Positions 21,186-34,600 of a stretch of DNA of 64,000 nt are shown here, in pieces. Every line of letters begins with the position of its first letter. Position 1 is the stretch's first letter. Below the pieces are notes generated by a model. That model saw only the letters and a program-made list of their open reading frames with translations. It was not told the origin of the DNA and did no database searches. The DNA is taken from positions 62,001-126,000 of the forward strand of contig JAUCBJ010007179.1 of assembly GCA_032718475.1 (NCBI GenBank), in the 5' to 3' direction. Source of the stretch: Nemertoderma westbladi. Lineage: Eukaryota > Xenacoelomorpha > Nemertodermatida > Nemertodermatidae. The translations under genes and the position numbers were made by a program.

Positions 21186-24100
21186 ACTAAATAATAGATC
21201 GTAACATGGATTACTAAATAATAGATCGGAACATGTATTACTAAATAATAGATCGGAACATGTATTACTAAATAATAGATCGGAACATGGATTACTAAAT
21301 AATAGATCGGAACATGTATTACTAAATAATAGATCGGAACATGTATTACTAAATAATAGATCGGAACATGTATTACTAAATAATAGATCGGAACATGGAT
21401 TACTAAATAATATATCGGAACATGGATTACTAAATAATAGATTGGAACATGGATTACTAAATAATAGATCGGAACATGTATTACTAAATAATAGATCGGA
21501 ACATGGATTACTAAATAATAGATCGGAACATGGATTACTAAATAATAGATCGGAACATGTATTACTAAATAATAGATCGGAACATGTATTACTAAATAAT
21601 AGATCGGAACATGGATTACTAAATAATAGATCGGAACATGTATTACTAAATAATAGATCGGAACATGTATTACTAAGTAATAGATCGGAACATGGATTAC
21701 TAAATAATAGATCGGAACATGGATTACTAAATAATAGATCGGAACATGTATTACTAAATAATAGATCGGAACATGTATTACTAAATAATAGATCGGAACA
21801 TGGATTACTAAATAATAGATCGGAACATGTATTACTAAATAATAGATCGGAACATGTATTACTAAATAATAGATCGGAACATGGATTACTAAATAATAGA
21901 TCGGAACATGGATTACTAAATAATAGATCGGAACATGGATTACTAAATAATAGATCGGAACATGTATTACTAAATAATAGATCGGAACATGGATTACTAA
22001 ATAATAGATCGGAACATGGATTACTAAATAATAGATCGGAACATGTATTACTAAATAATAGATCGGAACATGTATTACTAAATAATAGATCGGAACATGG
22101 ATTACTAAATAATAGATCGGAACATGTATTACTAAATAATAGATCGGAACATGTATTACTAAATAATAGATCGGAACATGGATTACTAAATAATAGATCG
22201 GAACATGGATTACTAAATAATAGATCGGAACATGTATTACTAAATAATAGATCGGAACATGTATTACTAAATAATAGATCGGAACATGGATTACTAAATA
22301 ATAGATCGGAACATGGATTACTAAATAATAGATCGGAACATGGATTACTAAATAATAGATCGGAACATGTATTACTAAATAATAGATCGGAACATGTATT
22401 ACTAAATAATAGATCGGAACATGGATTACTAAATAATAGATCGGAACATGTATTACTAAATAATAGATCGGAACATGTATTACTAAATAATACATCGGAA
22501 CATGTATTACTAAATAATAGATCGGAACATGTATTACTAAATAATAGATCGGAACATGTATTACTAAATAATAGATCGTAACATGGGTTTCTAAATAATA
22601 GATCGGAACATGTATTACTAAATAATAGATCGGAACATGGATAACTAAATAATCATTATCGGAACATGTATTACTAAATAATAGATCGGAACATGGATTA
22701 CTAAATAATAGATCGGAACATGTATTACTAAATAATAGATCGTAACATGGGTTTCTAAATAATAGATCGGAACATGGATTACTAAATAACAGATCGGAAC
22801 ATGGATTACTAAATAATAGATCGGAACATGTATTACTAAATAATAGATCGTAACATGGGTTTCTAAATAATAGATCGGAACATGTATTACTAAATAATAG
22901 ATCGGAACATGTATTACTAAATAATAGATCGGAACATGGATTACTAAATAATAGATCGGAACATGGATTACTAAATAATAGATAGGAACATGGATTACTA
23001 AATAATAGATCGGAACATGGATTACTAAATAATAGATCGGAACATGTATTACTAAATAATAGATCGTAACATGGGTTTCTAAATAATAGATCGGAACATG
23101 TATTACTAAATAATAGATCGTAACATGTGTTTCTAAATAATAGATCGGAACATGGATTACTAAATAATAGATCGGAACATGGATTACTAAATAATAGATC
23201 GGAACATGGATTACTAAATAATAGATCGGAACATGTATTACTAAATAATAGATCGTAACATGGGTTTCTAAATAATAGATCGGAACATGGATTACTAAAT
23301 AATAGATCGGAACATGGATTACTAAATAATAGATCGGAACATGTATTACTAAATAATAGATCGTAACATGGGTTTCTAAATAATAGATCGGAACATGGGT
23401 TTCTAAATAATAGATAGGAACATGGATTACTAAATAATAGATCGGAACATGGATTACTAAATAATAGATCGGAACATGTATTACTAAATAATAGATCGTA
23501 ACATGGGTTTCTAAATAATAGATCGGAACATGGATTACTAAATAATAGATAGGAACATGGATTACTAAATAATAGATCGGAACATGGATTACTAAATAAT
23601 AGATCGGAACATGTATTACTAAATAATAGATCGTAACATGGGTTTCTAAATAATAGATCGGAACATGTATTACTAAATAATAGATCGTAACATGGGTTTC
23701 TAAATAATAGATCGGAACATGTATTACTAAATAATAGATCGGAACATGGATAACTAAATAATCATTATCGGAACATGTATTACTAAATAATAGATCGGAA
23801 CATGGATTACTAAATAATAGATCGGAACATGTATTACTAAATAATAGATCGTAACATGGGTTTCTAAATAATAGATCGGAACATGTATTACTAAATAATA
23901 GATCGGAACATGGATTACTAAATAATAGATCGGAACATGGGTTACTAAATAATAGATAGGAACATGGATTACTAAATAATAGATCGGAACATGGATTACT
24001 AAATAATAGATCGGAACATGTATTACTAAATAATAGATCGGAACATGTATTACTAAATAATAGATCGGAACATGGATTACTAAATAATAGATCGGAACAT

Positions 24101-27100
24101 GTATTACTAAATAATCATTATCGGAACATGTATTACTAAATAATAGATCGGAACATGTATTACTAAATAATAGATCGTAACATGGGTTTCTAAATAATAG
24201 ATCGGAACATGTATTACTAAATAATAGATCGGAACATGGATTACTAAATAATAGATCGGAACATGGATAACTAAATAATAGATTGGAACATGGATAACTA
24301 AATAATCATTATCGGAACATGTATTACTAAATAATAGATCGGAACATGGATTACTAAATAATAGATCGGAACATGTATTACTAAATAATAGATCGGAACA
24401 TGTATTACTAAATAATAGATCGGAACATGTATTACTAAATAATCATTATCGGAACATGTATTACTAAATAATAGATCGGAACATGGATAACTAAATAATA
24501 GATCGGAACATGGATAACTAAATAATCATTATCGGAACATGTATTACTAAATAATAGATCGGAACATGTATTACTAAATAATAGATCGGAACATGGATAA
24601 CTAAATAATCATTTTCGGAACATGTATTACTAAATAATAGATCGGAACATGTATTACTAAATAATCATTATCGGAACATGTATTACTAAATAATAGATCG
24701 GAACATGTATTACTAAATAATAGATCGGAACATGGATAACTAAATAATCATTATCGGAACATGTATTACTAAATAATAGATCGGAACATGTATTACTAAA
24801 TAATAGATCGGAACATGGATAACTAAATAATAGATCGGAACATGTATTACTAAATAATAGATCGGAACATGGATAACTAAATAATCATTATCGGAACATG
24901 TAATACTAAATAATAGATCGGAACATGTATTACTAAATAATAGATCGGAACATGGATAACTAAATAATAGATCGGAACATGTATTACTAAATAATAGATC
25001 GGAACATGTATTACTAAATAATCATTATCGGAACATGTATTACTAAATAATAGATCGGAACATGTATTACTAAATAATAGATCGGAACAGGGATTACTAA
25101 ATAATAGATCGGAACATGTATTACTAAATAATAGATCGGAACAGGGATTACTAAATAATAGATCGGAACATGGATAACTAAATAATCATTATCGGAACAT
25201 GTATTACTAAATAATAGATCGGAACATGGATAACTAAATAATAGATCGGAACATGGATAACTAAATAATCATTATCGGAACATGTATTACTAAATAATAG
25301 ATCGGAACATGTATTACTAAATAATCATTATCGGAACATGTATTACTAAATAATAGATCGGAACATGGATAACTAAATAATAGATCGGAACATGGATAAC
25401 TAAATAATCATTATCGGAACATGTATTACTAAATAATAGATCGGAACATGGATTACTAAATAATAGATCGGAACATGGATAACTAAATAATCATTATCGG
25501 AACATGTATTACTAAATAATAGATCGGAACATGGATAACTAAATAATAGATCGGAACATGGATAACTAAATAATCATTATCGGAACATGTATTACTAAAT
25601 AATAGATCGGAACATGTATTACTAAATAATAGATCGGAACATGGATAACTAAATAATCATTATCGGAACATGTATTACTAAATAATAGATCGGAACATGT
25701 ATTACTAAATAATCATTATCGGAACATGTATTACTAAATAATAGATCGGAACATGGATAACTAAATAATAGATCGGAACATGGATAACTAAATAATCATT
25801 ATCGGAACATGTATTACTAAATAATAGATCGGAACATGGATTACTAAATAATAGATCGGAACATGGATAACTAAATAATCATTATCGGAACATGTATTAC
25901 TAAATAATAGATCGGAACATGGATAACTAAATAATAGATCGGAACATGGATAACTAAATAATCATTATCGGAACATGTATTACTAAATAATAGATCAGAA
26001 CATGGATTACTAAATAATAGATCGGAACATGGATAACTAAATAATAGATCGGAACATGGATAACTAAATAATCATTATCGGAACATGTATTACTAAATAA
26101 TAGATCGGAACATGGATTACTAAATAATAGATCGGAACATGGATAACTAAATAATAGATCGGAACATGGATAACTAAATAATCATTATCGGAACATGTAT
26201 TACTAAATAATAGATCAGAACATGGATTACTAAATAATAGATCGGAACATGGATTACTAAATAATAGATCGGAACATGTATTACTAAATAATCATTATCG
26301 GAACATGTATTACTAAATAATAGATCGGAACATGGATAACTAAATAATAGATCGGAATATGGATAACTAAATAATCATTATCGGAACATGTATTACTAAA
26401 TAATAGATCGGAACATGTATTACTAAATAATAGATCGGAACATGGATAACTAAATAATAGATCGGAACATGTATTACTAAATAATAGATCGGAACATGTT
26501 TTACTAAATAATAGATCGGAACATGGATAACTAAATAATCATTATCGGAACATGTATTACTAAATAATAGATCGGAACATGGATTACTAAATAATAGATC
26601 GGAACATGTATTACTAAATAATAGATCGGAACATGTATTACTAAATAATAGATCGGAACATGTATTACTAAATAATCATTATCGGAACATGTATTACTAA
26701 ATAATAGATCGGAACATGGATAACTAAATAATAGATCGGAACATGGATAACTAAATAATCATTATCGGAACATGTATTACTAAATAATAGATCGGAACAT
26801 GTATTACTAAATAATAGATCGGAACATGGATAACTAAATAATCATTTTCGGAACATGTATTACTAAATAATAGATCGGAACATGGATTACTAAATAATAG
26901 ATCGGAACATGGATAACTAAATAATAGATCGGAACATGTATTACTAAATAATAGATCGGAACATGGATAACTAAATAATCATTATCGGAACATGTATTAC
27001 TAAATAATAGATCGGAACATGTATTACTAAATAATAGATCGGAACATGGATAACTAAATAATAGATCGGAACATGTATTACTAAATAATAGATCGGAACA

Positions 27101-28087
27101 TGGATAACTAAATAATCATTATCGGAACATGTAATACTAAATAATAGATCGGAACATGTATTACTAAATAATAGATCGGAACATGGATAACTAAATAATA
27201 GATCGGAACATGTATTACTAAATAATAGATCGGAACATGTATTACTAAATAATCATTATCGGAACATGTATTACTAAATAATAGATCGGAACATGTATTA
27301 CTAAATAATAGATCGGAACAGGGATTACTAAATAATAGATCGGAACATGGATAACTAAATAATCATTATCGGAACATGTATTACTAAATAATAGATCGGA
27401 ACATGGATAACTAAATAATAGATCGGAACATGGATAACTAAATAATCATTATCGGAACATGTATTACTAAATAATAGATCGGAACATGTATTACTAAATA
27501 ATCATTATCGGAACATGTATTACTAAATAATAGATCGGAACATGGATAACTAAATAATAGATCGGAACATGGATAACTAAATAATCATTATCGGAACATG
27601 TATTACTAAATAATAGATCGGAACATGGATTACTAAATAATAGATCGGAACATGGATAACTAAATAATCATTATCGGAACATGTATTACTAAATAATAGA
27701 TCGGAACATGGATAACTAAATAATAGATCGGAACATGGATAACTAAATAATCATTATCGGAACATGTATTACTAAATAATAGATCGGAACATGTATTACT
27801 AAATAATAGATCGGAACATGGATAACTAAATAATCATTATCGGAACATGTATTACTAAATAATAGATCGGAACATGTATTACTAAATAATCATTATCGGA
27901 ACATGTATTACTAAATAATAGATCGGAACATGGATAACTAAATAATAGATCGGAACATGGATAACTAAATAATCATTATCGGAACATGTATTACTAAATA
28001 ATAGATCGGAACATGGATTACTAAATAATAGATCGGAACATGGATAACTAAATAATCATTATCGGAACATGTATTACTAAATAATAG
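21186..28087. repeat. 27-bp satellite, block A
   Basis: About 250 tandem monomers of consensus CATGTATTACTAAATAATAGATCGGAA. Three zones are visible. Zone 1 (21186 to about 22570) is almost purely 27-bp with GTATTAC and GGATTAC versions. Zone 2 (about 22570-23720) adds a CGTAACATGGGTTTC version. Zone 3 (about 23720-28087) is a higher-order mix with GGATAAC monomers and a 29-bp version in which AGATCGG becomes CATTATCGG. Since 27 bp is nine codons, zone 1 is open on both strands with nine-residue periods. The 29-bp units break those frames, so no coding function is inferred. The array ends at the 5' LTR of element 1. Confidence 0.97.
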
Positions 28088-29329
28088 TGTAAAAGCTTCT
28101 GTGGGATATAACTGGCCCCTTTTGCTTCGCAATCCAGTTTCCCCCAGGCGCTGGAATACTCTAAAAAGGTTTTCTAACTGTATATATATTCCCCTCGCCC
28201 GCAAGGTACCTTTACAGGTGTTTTAACGGACATAAAAATCATTCTGCTATATACGTATTTTGGCGGACATGGTAAGGCAAAAACTTGTAATGCACCAACT
28301 ACCTTTCACAGCTTAGCCGTGATGATTCATATTACGACATCTAGCAGCTGGTTGCTGACATGGAAACAGCCATTGGACGCGTGGTTCTTTGTTTGGCTTG
28401 GGCCAATCAGGGCGGTTTTTCCTGTCGACGTGTAGCTTTTAGTCGATCATAAGGAGAGTGTTCAGTCTTACTGCTTTTACTTGATACTTTGTTGTTATTG
28501 CTGTCTAAGCCAGAAACACCGGCTTTTTGGTAAGAACTCTAGTAAACTGCTTAGATTATAGAAAGTATAACTGTTACCGGCGGCGGTGTTACCTCACTTA
28601 ATTTAACTGCACTAATCATATTGTTTGTACTGCTATTTACCGTCAGTTATTAATTGTATCTATTTGTTGATGGAAATATTGCTCTTTGGAGAATACGGAT
28701 AAATCACCCAAAATTCCCAATTTTCTTGATACACTACAGGTTAGAGAGGCGGGCTATATATAACAATTGCGATTTATATCAATGTGGTGTGTATTGAATC
28801 TAATGTTATTTAGTAGACACTACCTGAGTCAATTGCTGTTCTCTTTATGTGTGATCAAATATACTGACGGTCGGCAGAATAGTGTGCATGATTGTGAGTG
28901 TGATGTGACTGGTAACAAAGCATTTCCTAAAGAATGCGACTTATACTTTAATCATAAGCCTTATCGTTGCGTTTAGTATAAGTCCTAGCTCTGTTTAAAT
29001 AGATAGAGCGCCACGTCCTAAAGGAACTGTTAATATTTCCCGAAAGTTAATAATATCTGTCAGAAATTACATATTACTGTATTAGTGATCTATCGAATAA
29101 TACAATAGGTTTACACTGCAACCTTACACTGCAATAATAAAATCTAAGCATCCGAATTCAGCCTCCCGGGTGTAGATCCATCGGGTGAATGATCGCGCAT
29201 GGGCTGGCTTCGGCTAATGTTTTGTTTATTAGCATAAAATATTGTCGTATGCTAAAGGTGTGTTAATTAACTAAAAGACATATAAATTTTGGCAGGTTAA
29301 ACTGCTAAAGGTCTTCAAAAGCGCGAACA
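28088..29329 (+). repeat. 5' LTR of element 1
   Basis: Begins TGTAAAAGC and ends GCGCGAACA (TG...CA), 1242 bp. The boundary is set by comparison with the complete 3' LTR of element 2. It contains a CCAAT box (28403-28407), a conserved block followed by TATATATAA (28755-28763) and an AATAAA (29136-29141). A small frame inside it (to 28976) lacks an ATG at its nominal start and is broken in element 2, so it is not called as a gene. Confidence 0.92.
28709..28763 (+). promoter_or_regulatory. LTR core promoter candidate
   Basis: A stretch of about 40 bp ending AGAGAGGCGGG is identical in the LTRs of elements 1 and 2 (28709-28753 and about 43877-43916), although the LTRs differ widely elsewhere. 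It lies directly upstream of TATATATAA in element 1 and of TTATATTTATAG in element 2. The position and conservation suggest a core promoter; the initiation site is not determined. Confidence 0.55.
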
Positions 29330-31604
29330 GTAACAGTTAGTTAATCTTATTGCAGTAGGCAATAAGGTTGCAAGTGTAGGCATTAAATACAGTTTAATAC
29401 TGTTCTGTCGAACAGTAACAGTTTACAATCTTATTGCAGTAGGCAATAAGGTTGCAAAATACCGTAGTGACTGGTAAAACTGAACCGGTGCTTCTGTAGG
29501 TCAGTAGGCCTAACTGTCATCACCGGTACCGGTACTGCTGTACAAGTACATTTAGTATTATTCGATTTTGATTATTGTATACCGGTAGGTCTCGATATTA
29601 AATCGGGGACGCCTGGTTTTTATTGGGATTTTACTTAGGTCTATTTCTGTCAGTTTTATTTACTAGTAGGCTAATATTGAGCAGAAGGCGTGTGACCCTG
29701 CTCAGATTGTTCAGATAATTGTAGGCTGAGCTGCTGTCTGACTGTTGTTGAGTTTGGAGAGATTACGGCGTGTGTAGAGTTTGTCTGATAAAGTGCCGTT
29801 AGTAAGTTGGGGCAGCCATATGCTGAAGGTCAATCCCCTCTTAAAGAATAAGTCGTACTACCGTGTTAGAACGCATACTAACTAACAGTTTCAGAGTCTG
29901 CATATACTGTAGTTTATTTAGGCTTGATCGTAGTCTGCCAGTGTTTTAGCCTGTGTTTGTTTGTGTGGTCTGTTCAGGTACCGTAATAGTTATTACTCAG
30001 ATATTTTGTAGGCTGGATTGTTGTCTAGCTATTTTTAGGTCTGAAGGGATTGCTGCGTGTGTAGAGTTGGTCTGATCAAGTGCCGTTAGTAAGTTGGGGC
30101 AGCCATAAGCGGTAAGGTCAATCCCCTCTTAAAGAGTAAGTCGTACTACCGTGTTAGAACGCATACTAACTAACAGTTTCAGAATCTGCACATACTGTAG
30201 TTTGTTTAGGCTTGATAGTAGTTTGCCAGCGTTTGGTTTGTATTTGTTTGAGTATTCTGTACGGGTAGCGTAATATTTATTATTCAGAGTTTATGCGATT
30301 ATTCGCAACATTCATGTCCCCAAGTTTATTCCTACAGTAATTGTGCTTGTTATACATACCGTTATAGTTAAACTAACCCCGGTACTACATCAGGGCTGCT
30401 TGGCGTAGGTAAAGACTGACGACTTTGTGCTTCGGTCACTCCAGCAGATGCCGTGGTTCTTTTAACTGTTCAAGTATATTTAACTACTGATTATTTGTTA
30501 TACCGGTACTTGTACCTAATTTAGGGTTTAGTGTACAGTGCTTTCCGAAGTAATTAGTGTAGGCAGTATATTTGTGTTGTAAAGTGGTTGATAGGCACAT
30601 TCGTTAGCTCTATTAGCTTCTGGGTAGGAACAATCCGTGATACATAACGTTGTACCTATAGCGATACGGTTATAGGTCGTCAGGCGGTGGTATTTTCCTA
30701 TCTGGACAACGCAGTGTATTTACTACTACTTATTATTTTCAAATACCGTAGTACCCTGTTCATTGTAATAACCAGAATTCTAACCCTTTGTTAGGCTGGT
30801 TTGTAGACTTCCTGTAAAATTACCCTAAAAATTTCGTACGTAATATTTTTGTTGTGTTTAATTAGAGAATTAATCTCACCCGTATCGTAAGTAATTTGTA
30901 GTATTAAGTAACTTAGGTAAATTAGAATTATCAGTTTTAGTGTCAAATAAATAGCACTTCACTGAGAGGCGTTCAGCTTCTGTGTAGTGACTCCCCCAGA
31001 AATAATAACATTTATTTCAAATATTGACAAAAACCCATTTTAAACGGGTATATAAATATTATAAATCAACTCAAACGATTTATAAATAGTAGGCCTGCCA
31101 TACAACAACTAGGTCTCAATATCAGTTGGACTACTGCTTAAATAACGGTAATAAAGTAAGTTAAAGTAACCAAGTAACCCTAAAATATTCAGAAATTCAA
31201 TTATTCTAAAATAATTGACATACCAGTATTTACCATAGGCTTATTATATTTATTTCTATAAATTTGAGCTGAAATCATACCGGTACTCTGTAATTAATTC
31301 TAGTTCATAATTATACTTATATATACTATAAGTGTAAGCTGTATACCGGTATTCACTATAGGCCTATTATATATTTATATATATTTGTGCTAAATTTATA
31401 TACCGGTACTCTGTGACAAATCTCGTCTGTAATAATACTTATATATACTATAAGCATACCGGTATTCTAATATATTATATATATATATCACGCTACATTG
31501 AGTAGCAGTATCGGTAATTAATTATTAGGCTAGCAGTGATACTGAATTACTAGACTTGCTTTAACTGTATATATAGCAGTAGGCATCCAACTGTATAAAG
31601 CGAA
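29330..31604 (+). other. 5' leader of element 1
   Basis: 2.3 kb of untranslated sequence between LTR and gag. It holds two copies of a hairpin (29343-29369 and 29426-29454) within an approximately 83-bp duplication. A tandem pair of about 288-bp units is marked by GTCGTACTACCGTGTTAG at about 29852 and 30140. A segment with repeated ACCGGTA motifs lies near 31220-31460. No TGG-type primer binding site follows the LTR. Confidence 0.75.
29343..29454 (+). other. Leader hairpin pair of element 1
   Basis: Two hairpins with stem AATCTTATTGC / GCAATAAGGTT and loop AGTAG, at 29343-29369 and 29426-29454; the second has one more closing pair. The first starts 13 nt after the LTR, the same place as a related hairpin in element 2. 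The two families differ by a compensatory C-G to T-A change and a T.G to C-G change in the stem. A packaging, dimerisation or priming role would fit the position. Confidence 0.6.
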
Positions 31605-34600
31605 ATGTCTGACACAACACAAACATTGTCAGATAGTCTCTTAGAGGGTTTTAGAATGAGTCGTCGACTTGGACAGTGTCTTGAAAGGAGAGAAGACAGA
31701 AAAGCGGCAGAGGCAGTGGCAGAAGCAGAACGGAAGACGTCTGAAGCGACTATCCAACTAGAGCTGGAAAACCTTCAGGCGAAACAAGATTACTTGAAGA
31801 AACAAACCAGAAGACTACCTGTGCCCAGTAGGACTGTTCCCGAGTCCGAACCCGTCCTGGACGCCGAGCGAGGTATCAAGAATTTATCGCCCGTCGTCTC
31901 TCGCTCGCCCGCTACTACGTTGGCGACTCCCGCTTCGGCGGTTGAGTGGGTAGCTGAGGGACGACGGGAGATGGGTCTCCTGCTCGAGCAGCTGAGGGAA
32001 CACTGTTTGCGCTCCTCTCAGCAGGTCAGGGAAATGGAAGAGACGGTTCAGCAGCTCAAGGGAACAGTAAGGGAAAGTAGGTTAGAGTTGCAAAAAGTGC
32101 AGCAAAGTATCGCACTAGAATGCGACAAATTAGTCAACCTACAAAAGGGAATACCAATAACCCCTGTAACAGTGTGTCAGCCTGTTAGGTCTGAAGTATT
32201 ACATGCGCAAGGTGTGGAGCCTACACGCATCTATACTGCTAGTGAAGTAGAAACTCCTATAGCAAACCCTATTAAGGGTGATTATACGCCTGTTGTTAAT
32301 GACATTCCCAATAGACTTGATAATAATTCGAGAAATTTATATACCGATAACTCGATATTCAATAACACGATGGCCCAAGAAAGTTTTACGCGTCAAATGG
32401 CTAGAACCGAAGCCCGTCAAGCGGTAAAGGTTGGAGAGATAGTCAAGTTCAATGGAGATGAGATGAAATGGTTACCTTTTAATGAATATTATAAAGATAA
32501 CATACAGAACTCTGTGTTATCCAACGGAGAGAAACTTAGATTCCTCATCGAGTGCTTGGAAGGACCTCCCAAGTCAATGGCGTTAAAATTTATTGGACAT
32601 CCAGATGGATTAAGACAAGTTTGGGATACACTAAACATCAGGTATGGTAATAGGAATAACATAGCTAGGTATTTATATGCGAAATTAATGGCCCCCCGAA
32701 AGTTTCTTAGCAGCGGGATTATAGAGTTTTCCGATGAGATTCAGGAGATCTGTAGACAACTAGATTGGTTAGGTAAGTCTCATGAATACCAGAATTCTAT
32801 GGTTGTAGGAGCCTTAGCATCTACTTTGCCCAAGGGTGGAGTAGGTACACGCTGGGACAAGAAGGTGTTATATACGATGGAACAACAACAACGAGACCCT
32901 ACCATGGCTGATCTCATGTCATTCTTGGATGGCGAAGTGAAATTACAACTCCTAAAGCAATCCAGAGAGAAAACACCGGAAAATAAGGTAAGTGAGAAAC
33001 CCGTTTCTAGGAGAAGAGTAACACCGGTGTGTTATACTGATGACGGCGAAAGCCAAGCTTCTCAAGAAGAAGACAGCGGGAAAGACACCGAGAAATTTTA
33101 CTATGTTAACAAGACCTCAAAGGACGTAAGTAAATCTAAAGCTCGAACCCATGACAGGAGAGAACAGGTTGCTAAGACTCCTCTTCAGTTTCTTCAGTTT
33201 CCTAACAGAGTACACGGAAGAAAGCCCGAAGAAAGAACTAGAGTGCATAACGTCACCCAAAATAAGGCGAGTAACATTAAACCCAACTGTGCGCTGTGCG
33301 ACGGGCCCCACCGTTTGAGTGTGTGTGCGGAATTCCTAAAGAAATCCCTTGTAGACAGACGTACAGTTGTGTGGGACAAGCGGTTATGCTATAATTGCCT
33401 CAGACGCGGACACCAGCGGCGAACCTGTTACTCTGACATAAAGTGTGCAAAGTGCGGTGCGAAACATCACATCTTGTTACAAAGTGAATTCGAACGAAAC
33501 AGCCCGAGTCAGGTAAGTGAGCCCAAATCACATGTCCAATTCAGTGATGAGAACGACACTGACCAAAGTTCTGAGTGGGAAGGATTCTATACGGACGAAT
33601 TCTCCGACGCCAACGAATCCTGTTACCTAATAAATACCGCAGTGTATCGAGCACTTACTTACGAAAAAGACACCACCAATGAGTTTCCCCCAACTACTTT
33701 TGACAAACCACCATCTTGGAAAACTCCAACTTCCAATGTAGGAATCAGAGAATTTCCTGTAGTGCAGGTAAGAGTTCACGGTCCCAACAAAAGTTACATA
33801 GTGAACGCACTCCTTGACTCCGGCAGCACAGGAACATTCATCGATCAAGAACTAGCCGAAGATATCTTTGCTGGACAACCCAAATTCCAAACTAAGTTGA
33901 ATATGTCCGGAATTATGCAGGTTTGGAAATCTACCATAACGGCAGATTACTATGTAGGTGCGTTGTCCACCCCCCAGGATAAATTAGGAGCACAAAGTAT
34001 AAGGTCAGTAAAAATGGTGGCTATAAAGAACTTCGCTACTACCCAAGCAGACCTTTATAATTGGGACGAGGATGAGAGCATCCAACATCTTAAGATACCT
34101 CGATTCCAGACGGATTATCCTGGAGTGCAAATACTTATCGGCCAAAACGCGCACGAGGCGCTCGAGACATTGGAAAAACGACCTGCTCAACCGCAGCCAC
34201 TACAAACCTATGCGGTAAGAACTAGAGTAGGTTGGTACTTTACTGGCCCTTCCCGCAGAACTCTCGAAGAGAGACTACCATCAGAAAGACTATACCAGAT
34301 AAATGGTTTGGAAGTGGAGAGCAGTGAAGTGGACGAACTAACTGAGGGAACACCATACTCCTCAGATAATGACGATATTAACTCCAATGAAGATCAATGG
34401 AGACATCGCCCCGAGATGATTAATCTAGCCGACATCGCTTCCAGAGGAGCGACTCCTCAAGAACGGATAGATACTCCCGGCTGGTTAGGTGGACCCGACT
34501 CCCTAAGTAAAGAAGAAGATGAATGGCCTCCTCATCTTATCACGGCGGAGAGTAGACAGGCCAAGGGAGCGGAGAAAGTAACACGACAACCCAATCACCC

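Noticed and set aside
21113-22581. Long open frames on both strands (379 and 460 residues) with nine-residue repeats
   Set aside because: They follow from a 27-bp satellite unit lacking stops. The 29-bp units elsewhere in the array break the frames, and there is no sign of selection or of gene signals.
21186-28087. CRISPR-like array
   Set aside because: There are no unique spacers between repeats; monomers abut directly, as in a satellite, and the context is eukaryotic.
28767-28976. Small cysteine-containing ORF inside the element 1 LTRs (also 38381-38590)
   Set aside because: The nominal start is TTG. The first ATG leaves 64 residues, and the corresponding region of element 2 is interrupted by stops. 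Identity between the two copies only reflects LTR identity.
33117-34190. Minus-strand ORFs of 60-75 residues across the element 1 gag region (similar ones in element 2)
   Set aside because: They are shadows of the strong plus-strand coding frame, with no independent support.
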